This document shows positions 1-7,307 of a DNA stretch of 43,354 bases, in pieces. The stretch covers positions 1 through 43,354 of the forward strand of contig USCO01000003.1 of the NCBI GenBank assembly GCA_900553135.1, given 5' to 3'. The stretch is from an uncultured Eubacteriales bacterium. GTDB lineage: Bacteria; Bacillota; Clostridia; Oscillospirales; Oscillospiraceae. Made by a program: the position numbers and the translations under genes. Every line of letters begins with the position of its first letter. The stretch's first letter is position 1. Under the pieces are notes generated by a model. The model was given only the letters and a program-made list of their open reading frames with translations, was not told where the DNA came from and made no database searches.

Positions 1-21
1 AAAACGGGGCGCCTTTGCCCT

Positions 22-552
22 TTATTCCCGGGTTACAAACAACTCATACAACCGGCTGAGCATATCCCAGGTGGCCCGGTCCATGATGCCGGTCTGCTCC
101 AGCTGGGCCAGCTTTTGCAGCCACATGGTGTTCTCCACCGAGGATTTTCCGTGGACGCCGTCGGCGGCGTCCTCCTGAATGCCGCTGAGTTTCTGCCGCA
201 GCACCTGAAACATGGTCTGGGGCAGGATCATATAGTTGCCCGACGCGCCGGGAATAGCCTGGGTCCCCTCGCCGGGGAAAATCCTCAGAGCCCGGGGCGG
301 GGCGGTCTCCCGCTCCAGCTTGATCCACTCGTCCCGAATGGCGTTCCAGGTCCGCTCATCCACCACTCCGGTGACCGGGGGCGCCAGCTCCCGCTGAAAG
401 AGCAGCACCGCCTCCAGGGTCTCCTCCCCAAACAGGCCGTCCAGAGACAGGGCCGGTAAAAAGTCATACCGGTCCGCCAAGCGCCCCAGCATGAATTGCA
501 GGTCCCGTATGGGGTTGGAGAGGATCTCCCGTTCTTTCTCCCGATTTATCAT
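22..552 (-). CDS. Peptidoglycan-binding domain protein, third gene of the SleC-like operon
   Basis: A 176-aa protein with two PG_binding_1-like repeats, near residues 15-72 (motif DGLFGEETLEAVLLFQ) and 125-170 (DGVHG then a WLQKLAQLEQTGIMDRATW segment). No catalytic domain, signal peptide or membrane segment is visible, so it probably binds cell wall or cortex. Its ATG overlaps the stop of the upstream gene (ATGA) and has an AAGGAGG ribosome site, which fixes the start and implies translational coupling. The operon runs 2167 to 22. A role in spore cortex binding during germination is inferred from the SleC-like neighbour. The short hairpin just beyond its stop (about positions 1-18 of the window) may be part of a terminator cut by the window edge. 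Confidence 0.8.
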   Translation of the reverse strand: MINREKEREILSNPIRDLQFMLGRLADRYDFLPALSLDGLFGEETLEAVLLFQRELAPPVTGVVDERTWNAIRDEWIKLERETAPPRALRIFPGEGTQAIPGASGNYMILPQTMFQVLRQKLSGIQEDAADGVHGKSSVENTMWLQKLAQLEQTGIMDRATWDMLSRLYELFVTRE

Positions 553-1766
553 CCCTTTCCCTCCTTCTGATGATCCGATGACCCAAGGCTGGGCTCCTCC
601 CCGGGGAACTGACTCTGGCGGCTGGTGGTGCCGTAGCCCCCCTGTGCCTGCACTTCATCGTCATCCGGGAAGCGGATGTCGTCATTGCGCAGGTCGCGCT
701 CAATCCCAGCGTAAAGCCGGTAGAGGGAATTCCAGGTCTTGGGGCCCACGATGCCGTCCACGTCCAGCCCGGCCCAGCGCTGATACTCCCGCACCGCCCG
801 GGCCGTGTCTTTTCCAAAGATGCCGTCCACCGATACCGGGGTCAGGGCGTCGTTAAATTCCGCCGTGAGGGCCAGCATATATTGCAGCACACTGACATCC
901 GCCCCCCGGTCCCCCTGGCGCAGAAGGCCGGGATACTGGAAGGAGAAGGTTTCAAACTGCTGCCCCTGGCTGACCAGCTCCGAGAGCTGGTTGATGCCCA
1001 CATAGAGATAGACCATCTTATACCAGGTGGCCTTGCCCACAATGCCGTCGGGGGTGAGATTGAAAATGCGCTGGAAGGTTTTTACCGCCGACTGGGTCTT
1101 TTCATCAAACACCGTGGTCACGGGAAAGAGCTTGGGCACGGCAGGATAGTTTTGGGAGATGCGGTTGAGCATGGTTTTCACCACCACCACCGCCTCCCCC
1201 TTGCTTCCCAGGCGCAGGGGGCTGCCGGGATAGGACTGGCCCAGGGTGCGCACCGGGGCATTTTCCACCAGCTCGATGCAGGGCCCGTAGTAGTAGCGCA
1301 AAATCTCCATGGGGCCGTAGCCCTGGAGGGCCAGCTCCTGGCTGCCCCACTGGGACAGACCGTCACATTTGGTTGTGGTGCCGTTGCAGAACTTGGCGGC
1401 CAGGGGTTCCACAAAGCCCGCCCGGCGGATATAGTCGTTGAAAATCTCATCCACTACCTGGCTGATGTTCTCGAAGATGTTTCGTCCACGGATAAACTTC
1501 TGGTCGTAGGCCGTGGTGGAGGTGATTTGAAAATCATAGCCCCGGCTGGGGTAAAACTCGGTGTACACTCGGTTGAGGGCAAATGAAATGATGGCCAGTA
1601 CGTTGGCCTCAATGGCCGCAGGCTCCCAGGTGGGATAGATCTCGCTGGATGCCACATTTTTGACATACTCCGGAAAGGAGACGGTGACGTTTTCCGCCGC
1701 CTGGTCGGGCAGGCCCAGATGGACCGTAATGGTGCTGGGAATATAGGGGGTCACAGAAACTGCCAT
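549..1766 (-). CDS. sleC: SleC-like spore cortex-lytic protein (SpoIID/LytB-like domain plus peptidoglycan-binding repeats)
   Basis: About 405 aa. The N-terminal half (roughly residues 30-195) is a divergent SpoIID/LytB-like fold: WEPAAIEANVLAIISFALNR followed by GLSQWGSQELALQGY and EILRYYYG, as in clostridial SleC, a lytic enzyme that degrades spore cortex during germination. The C-terminal half holds two PG_binding_1 repeats (VDGIFGKDTARAVREYQ and a more N-terminal copy with DEKTQSAVKTFQ). I place the start at the ATG at 1766 because GAGGTGG lies about 5 nt upstream; an in-frame GTG at 1778 would overlap the previous stop but lacks a good ribosome site. It is coupled to the downstream gene by ATGA. 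SleC homology is from memory of the family, so the lytic activity is inference. Confidence 0.75.
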   Translation of the reverse strand: MAVSVTPYIPSTITVHLGLPDQAAENVTVSFPEYVKNVASSEIYPTWEPAAIEANVLAIISFALNRVYTEFYPSRGYDFQITSTTAYDQKFIRGRNIFENISQVVDEIFNDYIRRAGFVEPLAAKFCNGTTTKCDGLSQWGSQELALQGYGPMEILRYYYGPCIELVENAPVRTLGQSYPGSPLRLGSKGEAVVVVKTMLNRISQNYPAVPKLFPVTTVFDEKTQSAVKTFQRIFNLTPDGIVGKATWYKMVYLYVGINQLSELVSQGQQFETFSFQYPGLLRQGDRGADVSVLQYMLALTAEFNDALTPVSVDGIFGKDTARAVREYQRWAGLDVDGIVGPKTWNSLYRLYAGIERDLRNDDIRFPDDDEVQAQGGYGTTSRQSQFPGEEPSLGSSDHQKEGKG

Positions 1767-1774
1767 GGCCCACC

Positions 1775-2167
1775 TCACAAATTCTGCCCGGGAATCCCCC
1801 GGAAGTCATTTTGAATCAGACTGGACTGGCCCTGGCTGAGAGGCTCCAGTTCCATGCTCTGAAGGGTCTCCACCCCATCAAAGATCTGGACCCCCTCCAC
1901 CAGCAGCATGGCAAAGCCGGGATGCTCCGCCCAGACATCGCATACCGCAAAGGGTGGCAGGACCGCCCCGGGGTGGGTGCTCTCCCCCAGCAGCGGGGTG
2001 GGGATCTCCACCGGGCGGGTGGCCCCGCTGGAATCGGTGGACTGTACGGAAAGCAGCTTATACTTTCCTCCCTTGTCCCGCTGGGTCACCACCACCGTGG
2101 CTCCGGCCACGGGAAGCTGGGCTCTGGATGTATACACACGGACCAACAAGGTCCCTTTTCCTTCCAT
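1775..2167 (-). CDS. SleC pro-region-like / carboxypeptidase-regulatory-like beta-sandwich protein
   Basis: 130 aa, first gene of the cortex-lytic operon, with ribosome site GGAGGAG before ATG. Its start, GTLLVRVYTSRAQLPVAGAT, and the repeated beta-strand/proline pattern resemble carboxypeptidase-regulatory-like domains and the N-terminal pro-region of clostridial SleC. There is no signal peptide or catalytic motif. It ends in TGA that overlaps an unused GTG, 11 nt before the likely start of the lytic gene. Separate ORFs for the pro-region-like and lytic domains suggest that a domain fused in some SleC proteins is split here; this is inference. It could instead be an unrelated structural spore protein. 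Confidence 0.55.
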   Translation of the reverse strand: MEGKGTLLVRVYTSRAQLPVAGATVVVTQRDKGGKYKLLSVQSTDSSGATRPVEIPTPLLGESTHPGAVLPPFAVCDVWAEHPGFAMLLVEGVQIFDGVETLQSMELEPLSQGQSSLIQNDFRGIPGQNL

Positions 2168-2357
2168 AGGCTCCTCCCTTCGGGCGGGCAGGCCCGCCCC
2201 GATTTACCCCATGCTATGCCCAGGAAGAACAAAGGGTGCGCAAATATCAAAAGGGGAGGATACTTCTCAGTACCCTCCCCTTGCATGGCAGAAGCAAAAC
2301 GCAGCTTCCCGGAAAGCTCTTTACTACGCTTTCCTTCCCGTCCTCAACCCAAGCTGT

Positions 2358-2394
2358 AAAAAAAGAAGAAGGTGCTTTTCAGCACCCTCTTCTT
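2358..2394 (-). terminator. Second serial terminator (repeat copy 2)
   Basis: 14-bp stem (2363-2376 with 2381-2394, one A-C mismatch), TTTC loop, followed by seven U on the minus strand. It backs up the terminator 111 bp upstream in the transcript. Confidence 0.8.
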
Positions 2395-2469
2395 GAATTG
2401 CAGAGGCGAAACGAAGCTTCGCAGGAAGTCCTTTGCCAAGCTTTCCTCCCCGTCCACAACCCGAGTTGT

Positions 2470-2504
2470 AAAAAAGAAGAAGGTGCTTTTCAGCACCCTC
2501 TTCT
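2470..2504 (-). terminator. Rho-independent terminator behind gpsA (repeat copy 3)
   Basis: 13-bp stem (2475-2487 with 2492-2504, one A-C mismatch), 4-nt loop, then six U on the minus strand. Confidence 0.85.
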
Positions 2505-2571
2505 AAAATCGTAGAGGCGAAACGAAGTTTCGCAGGAAGTTCTTTGCTAAGCTTTCTTTCAAGAAAGCGCG

Positions 2572-3582
2572 TCACGAAAAAAGTAAGCAAGACTCTTCCA
2601 GCTCGGAGCGCTTGGCCCGGCTCATGAGGTCGGCCACCACCGACTTCACGTCCCGTCCCTCATAGAGGACCTCATAGGCTGCCTGGGTAATGGGCATCTC
2701 CACCCCCACCTTCTCCGCCAGGGTTTTGGCGTTGGCGGCGGCGTAGTAGCCCTCCACCACCGCGCCGATCTCCTCCAACGCCTGCTGTACCGGCTTTCCC
2801 TGGCCCAGCAGAATGCCGAAGCGGCGGTTTCTGGAGTGCATGGAGGTACAGGTCACAATGAGGTCGCCCACACCGGCCAGACCGGTAAAGGTGTCCTTCC
2901 GCCCTCCCAGGGCCACACCCAGGCGGGCCATCTCGGCCAGACCACGGGTCATAAGCAGGGCCTTGGTGTTGTCGCCGCCGCCCATGCCGTCGCTGCATCC
3001 CGCGCACAGGGCGATGACATTCTTCAGGGCCGCGCAGATCTCGGTGCCCACCCGGTCGTCGCTGGTGTACACCCGGAACCGGGGATTCATAAACAGATCC
3101 TGGACCAGTTCCGCGTGCTCCAGCTGGTCGGCGGCAGCCACTACGCCCGTGGGAATGTGCCGCCCCACCTCCTCAGCGTGGGAAGGTCCGGAGAGCACCA
3201 CCACGGGGCACTTGCCCTCCAGCTCCTGCTCGATGATCTGAGACAGGCGCAGGGAACTCTCCTTCTCAATGCCCTTGGACGCGGAGATCACCACCGTGCC
3301 CGGGGCGATCTTGCCCCGCAGCTTGGCCGCCGTCTCCCGCACGGCGTAGGAGGGCGTGGCCATAAGAACCGCGCCGCACTCCCCTACCTGGTCCAGCTCA
3401 TGGGTGAACTTCATCTCCTTGGGCAGAGGGACCCCCTGGAGCATGGGGTTCTCCAGAGTCTCCTCCATCTGCCGGGCTTTGGCGGGGTTGTGGGACCAAA
3501 GGGTCACGTCGTGTCCGTTCTCCACCAACAGCAGGGCCAGGGCCGTTCCCCAGCCGCCGCTGCCCATGACGGTAATCTTCAT
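2572..3582 (-). CDS. gpsA: Glycerol-3-phosphate dehydrogenase [NAD(P)+]
   Basis: 336 aa, normal GpsA length. It reduces dihydroxyacetone phosphate to sn-glycerol-3-phosphate in the cytosol, supplying phospholipid synthesis. The N-terminal Rossmann motif GSGGWGTALA is at residues 7-16; VLSGPSHAEEV and LKNVIALCAGCSDGMGGGDN are the typical central and C-terminal helical motifs, the latter with the catalytic-region lysine. Ribosome site AGGAGG precedes ATG. It is the last gene of DUF512-der-plsY-gpsA and sits next to plsY, which uses its product. The final residues run to the edge of the repeat array, and a small hairpin (2551-2568) directly follows the stop. Confidence 0.97.
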   Translation of the reverse strand: MKITVMGSGGWGTALALLLVENGHDVTLWSHNPAKARQMEETLENPMLQGVPLPKEMKFTHELDQVGECGAVLMATPSYAVRETAAKLRGKIAPGTVVISASKGIEKESSLRLSQIIEQELEGKCPVVVLSGPSHAEEVGRHIPTGVVAAADQLEHAELVQDLFMNPRFRVYTSDDRVGTEICAALKNVIALCAGCSDGMGGGDNTKALLMTRGLAEMARLGVALGGRKDTFTGLAGVGDLIVTCTSMHSRNRRFGILLGQGKPVQQALEEIGAVVEGYYAAANAKTLAEKVGVEMPITQAAYEVLYEGRDVKSVVADLMSRAKRSELEESCLLFS

Positions 3583-3632
3583 GGATAGACGCCTCCTTGT
3601 ATTATTTCGCCCCGGAGCGTGCCGGGCGCGGT

Positions 3633-4304
3633 CTATTTCTTTTTATGCAGGCTGAACTTGTTCTCGGTTCCGGTGAGCAGACGGTGGATGTTGCCCCGGT
3701 GCATGTACAGGATCAGAATTCCGATCACCGCACCCAGCACCGTGATGATCACGTTGTGATACACAAACCAGGTGGCAAAGGGGAAGCTGGCCCCGGCCCA
3801 GCAGGAGCCCAGGGACACATACTTGGTGAGGATGGCCAGGATGAGGAAGCCGCCCCACACCACCAGGGCGATGCGCCAGTCGATCATAATGGCGATGGCG
3901 CCGCCGGAGAGGATACCCTTGCCTCCCTTGAAATGGAACATGCAGGGGAACATGTGGCCCAGCAGGCAGAAGAGACCGGCCCAGTACCGGGCCAGAACAA
4001 TGCCGGTAAAGCCGTCGCCCACCACGATCATCTTGGCGATCCACACGCCAAACAAGATAGCCACCACGGCTTTGAGCACATCGGTGAGGATGACCACCAG
4101 GGTCAGGGGACCGCCGAAGGTACGGTAGAAGTTGGTCAGGCCCGCGTTGCCGCTGCCGTGATTGCGAACGTCATCCCGCAGGATATACTTGGAGACAATG
4201 ACCGCACCGTTAAAGCAACCGCAGAAATAGGCCACCACTGCTACCAGCGCGGCAAATCCCCACCACTGCACTTCCCAGTCGTAGATACCATAAAATAAGC
4301 CCAC
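3633..4304 (-). CDS. plsY: Glycerol-3-phosphate acyltransferase PlsY
   Basis: About 223 aa, polytopic. PlsY moves an acyl group from acyl-phosphate to glycerol-3-phosphate at the membrane, the first step of phosphatidic acid synthesis. Family motifs: HGSGNAGLTNFYRTFG and GHMFPCMFHFKGGKG, the phosphate-binding loops between membrane helices. The likely start is a GTG at 4304, 8 nt after AAGGAG; an in-frame GTG at 4313 overlaps the der stop but would sit on the ribosome site itself. It lies between der and gpsA, so enzyme and substrate supply are cotranscribed. Confidence 0.95.
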   Translation of the reverse strand: MGLFYGIYDWEVQWWGFAALVAVVAYFCGCFNGAVIVSKYILRDDVRNHGSGNAGLTNFYRTFGGPLTLVVILTDVLKAVVAILFGVWIAKMIVVGDGFTGIVLARYWAGLFCLLGHMFPCMFHFKGGKGILSGGAIAIMIDWRIALVVWGGFLILAILTKYVSLGSCWAGASFPFATWFVYHNVIITVLGAVIGILILYMHRGNIHRLLTGTENKFSLHKKK

Positions 4305-4309
4305 AACGA

Positions 4310-5632
4310 TCACTCCTTATCGCTTTTCTGCCGGATGGTCAGACGAATGGGGGTACCCTCCAGGCCAAAGGTGGCCCGGATCTGATTTTCCAGGTAACGC
4401 TGATAAGAGAAATGGAACAGCCGCGCGTCGTTGCAGAAGCACACGAAGTGGGGCGGCTTGATGCCGATCTGGGTCATATAGTAGATCTTCAGGCGGCGGC
4501 CCTTGTCCGTGGGGGGCTGTACCCGGGCGGTGGCGTCGGCCAGGACGTTGTTGAGCATGCCGGTGGTAATGCGCATGGAGGACTGGTTGTTCACGTAGGT
4601 GATGAGCTCAAACAGCCGGTCCACCCGCTGGCCGGTGAGGGCGGAGATGAAGACGATGGGAGCGTAGGTCATGTAGCTGAGGTCCCGCATCACGTCCTTG
4701 CGCATGTGGTCCATGGTCTTGCCGTCCTTCTCGATGGCGTCCCACTTGTTGACCACGATGATGCAGGCCTTGCCCGCCTCGTGGGCCATACCGGCCACCT
4801 TGGTGTCCTGCTCGGTGACGCCCTCCTGAGCGTCAATGAGGATGAGGCACACGTCGCTGCGCTCGATGGCCATGGTGGAGCGCAGCACGGAGAACTTCTC
4901 CACCCGGTCGTCCACCTTGGACTTCTTTCGCATACCGGCGGTGTCGATGAAGAGGAACTTACCTTTGTCGTTCTCGTAGTAGCTGTCCACCGCGTCCCGG
5001 GTGGTGCCCGCCACGTTGGAGACGATGACCCGCTCCTGGCCCAGGATGCGGTTGACCAGGGAGGATTTTCCTACGTTGGGCTTGCCGATGATGGCGACCT
5101 TGATGACGTCGTCCTCCACCTCTTCCTCCTCTTCGGGGGGGAAGTACTCAAAGCAGGCGTCCAGCAGGTCGCCGGTGCCGTGGCCGTGGACGGCGGAGAC
5201 GGCAATGGGGTCGCCCAGGCCCAGGTTATAAAACTCGTACACGTCGGGGTTCTCCCGGCCCACCTGGTCGGCCTTGTTCACCGCCAGGACAACAGGCTTG
5301 CCCGAACGCAGGAGCATGTTGGCCACGTCCTGGTCGGAGGCGGTCATGCCGGTCTTTACGTCGCAGACAAAGACGATCACGGTGGCGGTGGCAATGGCGA
5401 TCTCGGCCTGCTCCCGCATGAAGGACAGGATCTGGTCGTCGGTGCCCGGCTCGATGCCGCCGGTATCCACAATATCAAAGGTGCGGTTTCTCCACTCGCA
5501 CTGGGCGTACAGCCGGTCCCGGGTGACACCGGGGGTGTCCTCCACGATGGACAGGCGCTGCCCGCACAGCTTATTAAACAGCATGGACTTGCCCACGTTG
5601 GGCCGGCCCACAATGGCAACCAAAGGTCTCAT
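4310..5632 (-). CDS. der: Ribosome biogenesis GTPase Der (EngA)
   Basis: 440 aa with two tandem GTPase domains and a C-terminal KH-like domain, involved in 50S subunit maturation. The first G1 is GRPNVGKSMLFN with DTPGVTRDR and DTGG, and NKAD is its G4; the second G1 is GKPNVGKSSLVN with DTAG and NKWD. The C-terminal part is about residues 345-440. Start chosen at ATG 5632 (MRPLVAIVGRPNVGKS), as in the family; an upstream in-frame GTG at 5659, next to the preceding stop, would add nine atypical residues. Part of the minus operon starting with the DUF512 gene. Confidence 0.97.
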   Translation of the reverse strand: MRPLVAIVGRPNVGKSMLFNKLCGQRLSIVEDTPGVTRDRLYAQCEWRNRTFDIVDTGGIEPGTDDQILSFMREQAEIAIATATVIVFVCDVKTGMTASDQDVANMLLRSGKPVVLAVNKADQVGRENPDVYEFYNLGLGDPIAVSAVHGHGTGDLLDACFEYFPPEEEEEVEDDVIKVAIIGKPNVGKSSLVNRILGQERVIVSNVAGTTRDAVDSYYENDKGKFLFIDTAGMRKKSKVDDRVEKFSVLRSTMAIERSDVCLILIDAQEGVTEQDTKVAGMAHEAGKACIIVVNKWDAIEKDGKTMDHMRKDVMRDLSYMTYAPIVFISALTGQRVDRLFELITYVNNQSSMRITTGMLNNVLADATARVQPPTDKGRRLKIYYMTQIGIKPPHFVCFCNDARLFHFSYQRYLENQIRATFGLEGTPIRLTIRQKSDKE

Positions 5633-5659
5633 ATTCACACTCTCTTTCTCCCCGCGCAC

Positions 5660-7042
5660 TCAGGGGGCGGGGTTATAGCGGTAGTATTCTTCCTCTTCCG
5701 GGGGCAGGCACAGGGGAGCGTCCTGGGGGATCTCCGCGCCCAGAATGGCGTCCACCAGGTCAAAGCCGCTCTCGGCGTCCACCGCGAACACGGGCACGCC
5801 CAGCTCCCGCTCCACGTCCTCCACGGTGACGTCGTCCAAAAAGACCCGCTCCCCAGCCCGCAGCATGTTGGAGGGGATGAGCAGCCGCTCCCCAAGGGGG
5901 TTCCCCTTCAGCTGGGCGATGAGGTCTGTGCCTGTGACCAGGCCGGAGACGGTGATGGTCTCTCCAAAGAAGCGGTTGCGGATGGGATAGACCCAGCCCT
6001 CCAGGCCGGGGTGGCGCTCCTTGGCCTTTTGGACGATCTCCTGGATAAAGGGGGCGGCGGAGACGCCGGTGGCAATGGAGAAGGGGGGCTGCCGGTCGCT
6101 TTCCACCGGGTCCTCCAGGGCCATGTCCGCCTGGCTCAGCAGCAGGCGCAGCATGCCCACGCCGTTTTCCAGCTGGTTCATATCCTCATAGAAGGCCTTC
6201 TCCGGCAGAGGACGCCGGGCGATGAGATAAAACTCGTCGCTGCACCAGGCAAAGCGGGTGCCCGCCCGCTGCAGGGATTCTCTCCCAAAGGCCTCCACCT
6301 GGTCGATGACCGCTCCGGCCTGCTCCGGAGTGTAGGGCTCAATGGGATGGAGCCCCTCCCGGTACTTGGTGACCCCAACAGGGACGATGGCCACGCTCTC
6401 TACGGAGGGGGCCAGCCGACTCAGGTCCTCCAGGGTGCGCGCCAAGGCCGGACCGTCGTTGATGCCCGGACAGGAGACGATCTGGCAGTTCATGCGGATA
6501 CCCGCCTGGGCAAAGCGGGACATGATATCCATGGCCTCCCCGGCCCGGCGGTTTTTCAGCATCTCACAGCGCAGCGCCGGGTCAGTGGTGTGCACCGAGA
6601 TGTTGATGGGAGAGATGCGCAGGTCGATGATACGCTGCACCTCCCGGGGCGAGAGGTTGGTGAGGGTGAGGTAGTTGCCCATAAGGAAGGAGAGCCGAGC
6701 GTCGTCGTCCTTAAAATACAGGCTCTTCCGCATGCCCGGGGGCATCTGGTCCACAAAGCAGAAGATGCAGTTGTTGGCGCAGGAGCGGGCCGCGTCCATG
6801 AGATAGGTCTCAAACTCCAGACCTAAATCCTCGCCCTCGCCCTTTCTCAGGCGCAGGGTGCGCTTGTCCCCCTCCTTGGTCTGAAGGACCAGCTCCAGCC
6901 GGGGATCGTAGCTGTAAAATTTATAGTCCAGCACATCCACAATGGGGTGGCCGTTGATCTCCAGCAGCTTTTCTCCCGGACGCACCCCGGCCCGCTGGGC
7001 CGGACTGCGGGGGTCTACCGTGCGGATGACCGTCCTGCTCAT
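5660..7042 (-). CDS. DUF512/TIGR03279-family PDZ-radical SAM protein
   Basis: 460 aa. An N-terminal PDZ-like domain (about residues 1-65, with SPAQRAGVRPGEKLLEING) is followed by a radical SAM core with the cluster-binding triad C88, C92, C95 in CANNCIFCF, then the C-terminal DUF512 region. The protein should bind a [4Fe-4S] cluster and S-adenosylmethionine; its reaction is unknown to me. Association with der is a conserved feature of many Firmicutes genomes, suggesting a translation or ribosome link, but that is inference. First gene of the operon, with a near-consensus promoter upstream. Confidence 0.92.
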   Translation of the reverse strand: MSRTVIRTVDPRSPAQRAGVRPGEKLLEINGHPIVDVLDYKFYSYDPRLELVLQTKEGDKRTLRLRKGEGEDLGLEFETYLMDAARSCANNCIFCFVDQMPPGMRKSLYFKDDDARLSFLMGNYLTLTNLSPREVQRIIDLRISPINISVHTTDPALRCEMLKNRRAGEAMDIMSRFAQAGIRMNCQIVSCPGINDGPALARTLEDLSRLAPSVESVAIVPVGVTKYREGLHPIEPYTPEQAGAVIDQVEAFGRESLQRAGTRFAWCSDEFYLIARRPLPEKAFYEDMNQLENGVGMLRLLLSQADMALEDPVESDRQPPFSIATGVSAAPFIQEIVQKAKERHPGLEGWVYPIRNRFFGETITVSGLVTGTDLIAQLKGNPLGERLLIPSNMLRAGERVFLDDVTVEDVERELGVPVFAVDAESGFDLVDAILGAEIPQDAPLCLPPEEEEYYRYNPAP

Positions 7043-7096
7043 GGTCCTTCTCCTCTCAAAAGGGTCACACTGCCCATATTATCAATGGTTCTGTTT

Positions 7097-7125
7097 ATTC
7101 TACAATAGAATTCTTTCCATTTCAA
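7097..7125 (-). promoter_or_regulatory. Housekeeping promoter of DUF512-der-plsY-gpsA
   Basis: Minus strand TTGAAA (7125-7120), 17-bp spacer, TAGAAT (7102-7097), about 55 nt upstream of the start codon. Confidence 0.85.
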
Positions 7126-7204
7126 GGGCAAGAGCGCACAATTCCCCCACCTCAGGCTGGAAATCTCCTTCCATTCCGCCCCGCTCCCCCGTCCATCCCC
7201 AGTC

Positions 7205-7233
7205 TTGCAATTCCAGGGCAGATTTCGTATAAT
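7205..7233 (+). promoter_or_regulatory. Housekeeping promoter of the gtr-like operon
   Basis: TTGCAA (7205-7210), 17-bp spacer, TATAAT (7228-7233), about 75 nt upstream of the first start codon. Confidence 0.85.
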
Positions 7234-7307
7234 ATTCTGTAACCCTTTTCACTTGGATCCTGCGTCCGTACCCAGGTTTTGCGGGCGCCGCTATGGGAGG
7301 AATCATC

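Larger units (their letters stand above)
2251..2571. repeat. Three tandem ~111-bp repeats, each ending in a strong hairpin
   Basis: Equivalent hairpin loops lie at 2265-2268, 2377-2380 and 2488-2491, a period of 111-112 bp. Copies 2 and 3 are nearly identical: stem AGAAGAAGGTGCT, loop TTTC, stem AGCACCCTCTTCT. Copy 1 has diverged but keeps a compensated stem (AAGGGGAGG pairing with CCTCCCCTT). Each copy also has a small second hairpin of the GCGAAAC-TTC-GTTTCGC type (minus strand). Read on the minus strand, copies 2 and 3 are followed by U-runs, so they are serial terminators behind gpsA. No convincing gene was seen in this 400-bp gap. Confidence 0.85.

Noticed and set aside
2251..2571. CRISPR array
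   Set aside because: Only three units of ~111 bp, with related sequence throughout and no short repeat-spacer pattern or cas genes.
2324..2590. Minus-strand 88-codon frame over the tandem repeats
   Set aside because: Its peptide repeat simply reflects the 111-bp DNA repeat, and it covers terminator hairpins.
4412..6826. Long plus-strand open frame (804 codons) opposite der and the DUF512 gene
   Set aside because: High-GC shadow: His/Val/Leu/Gly-rich translation with no domain, and the minus strand encodes recognised proteins.
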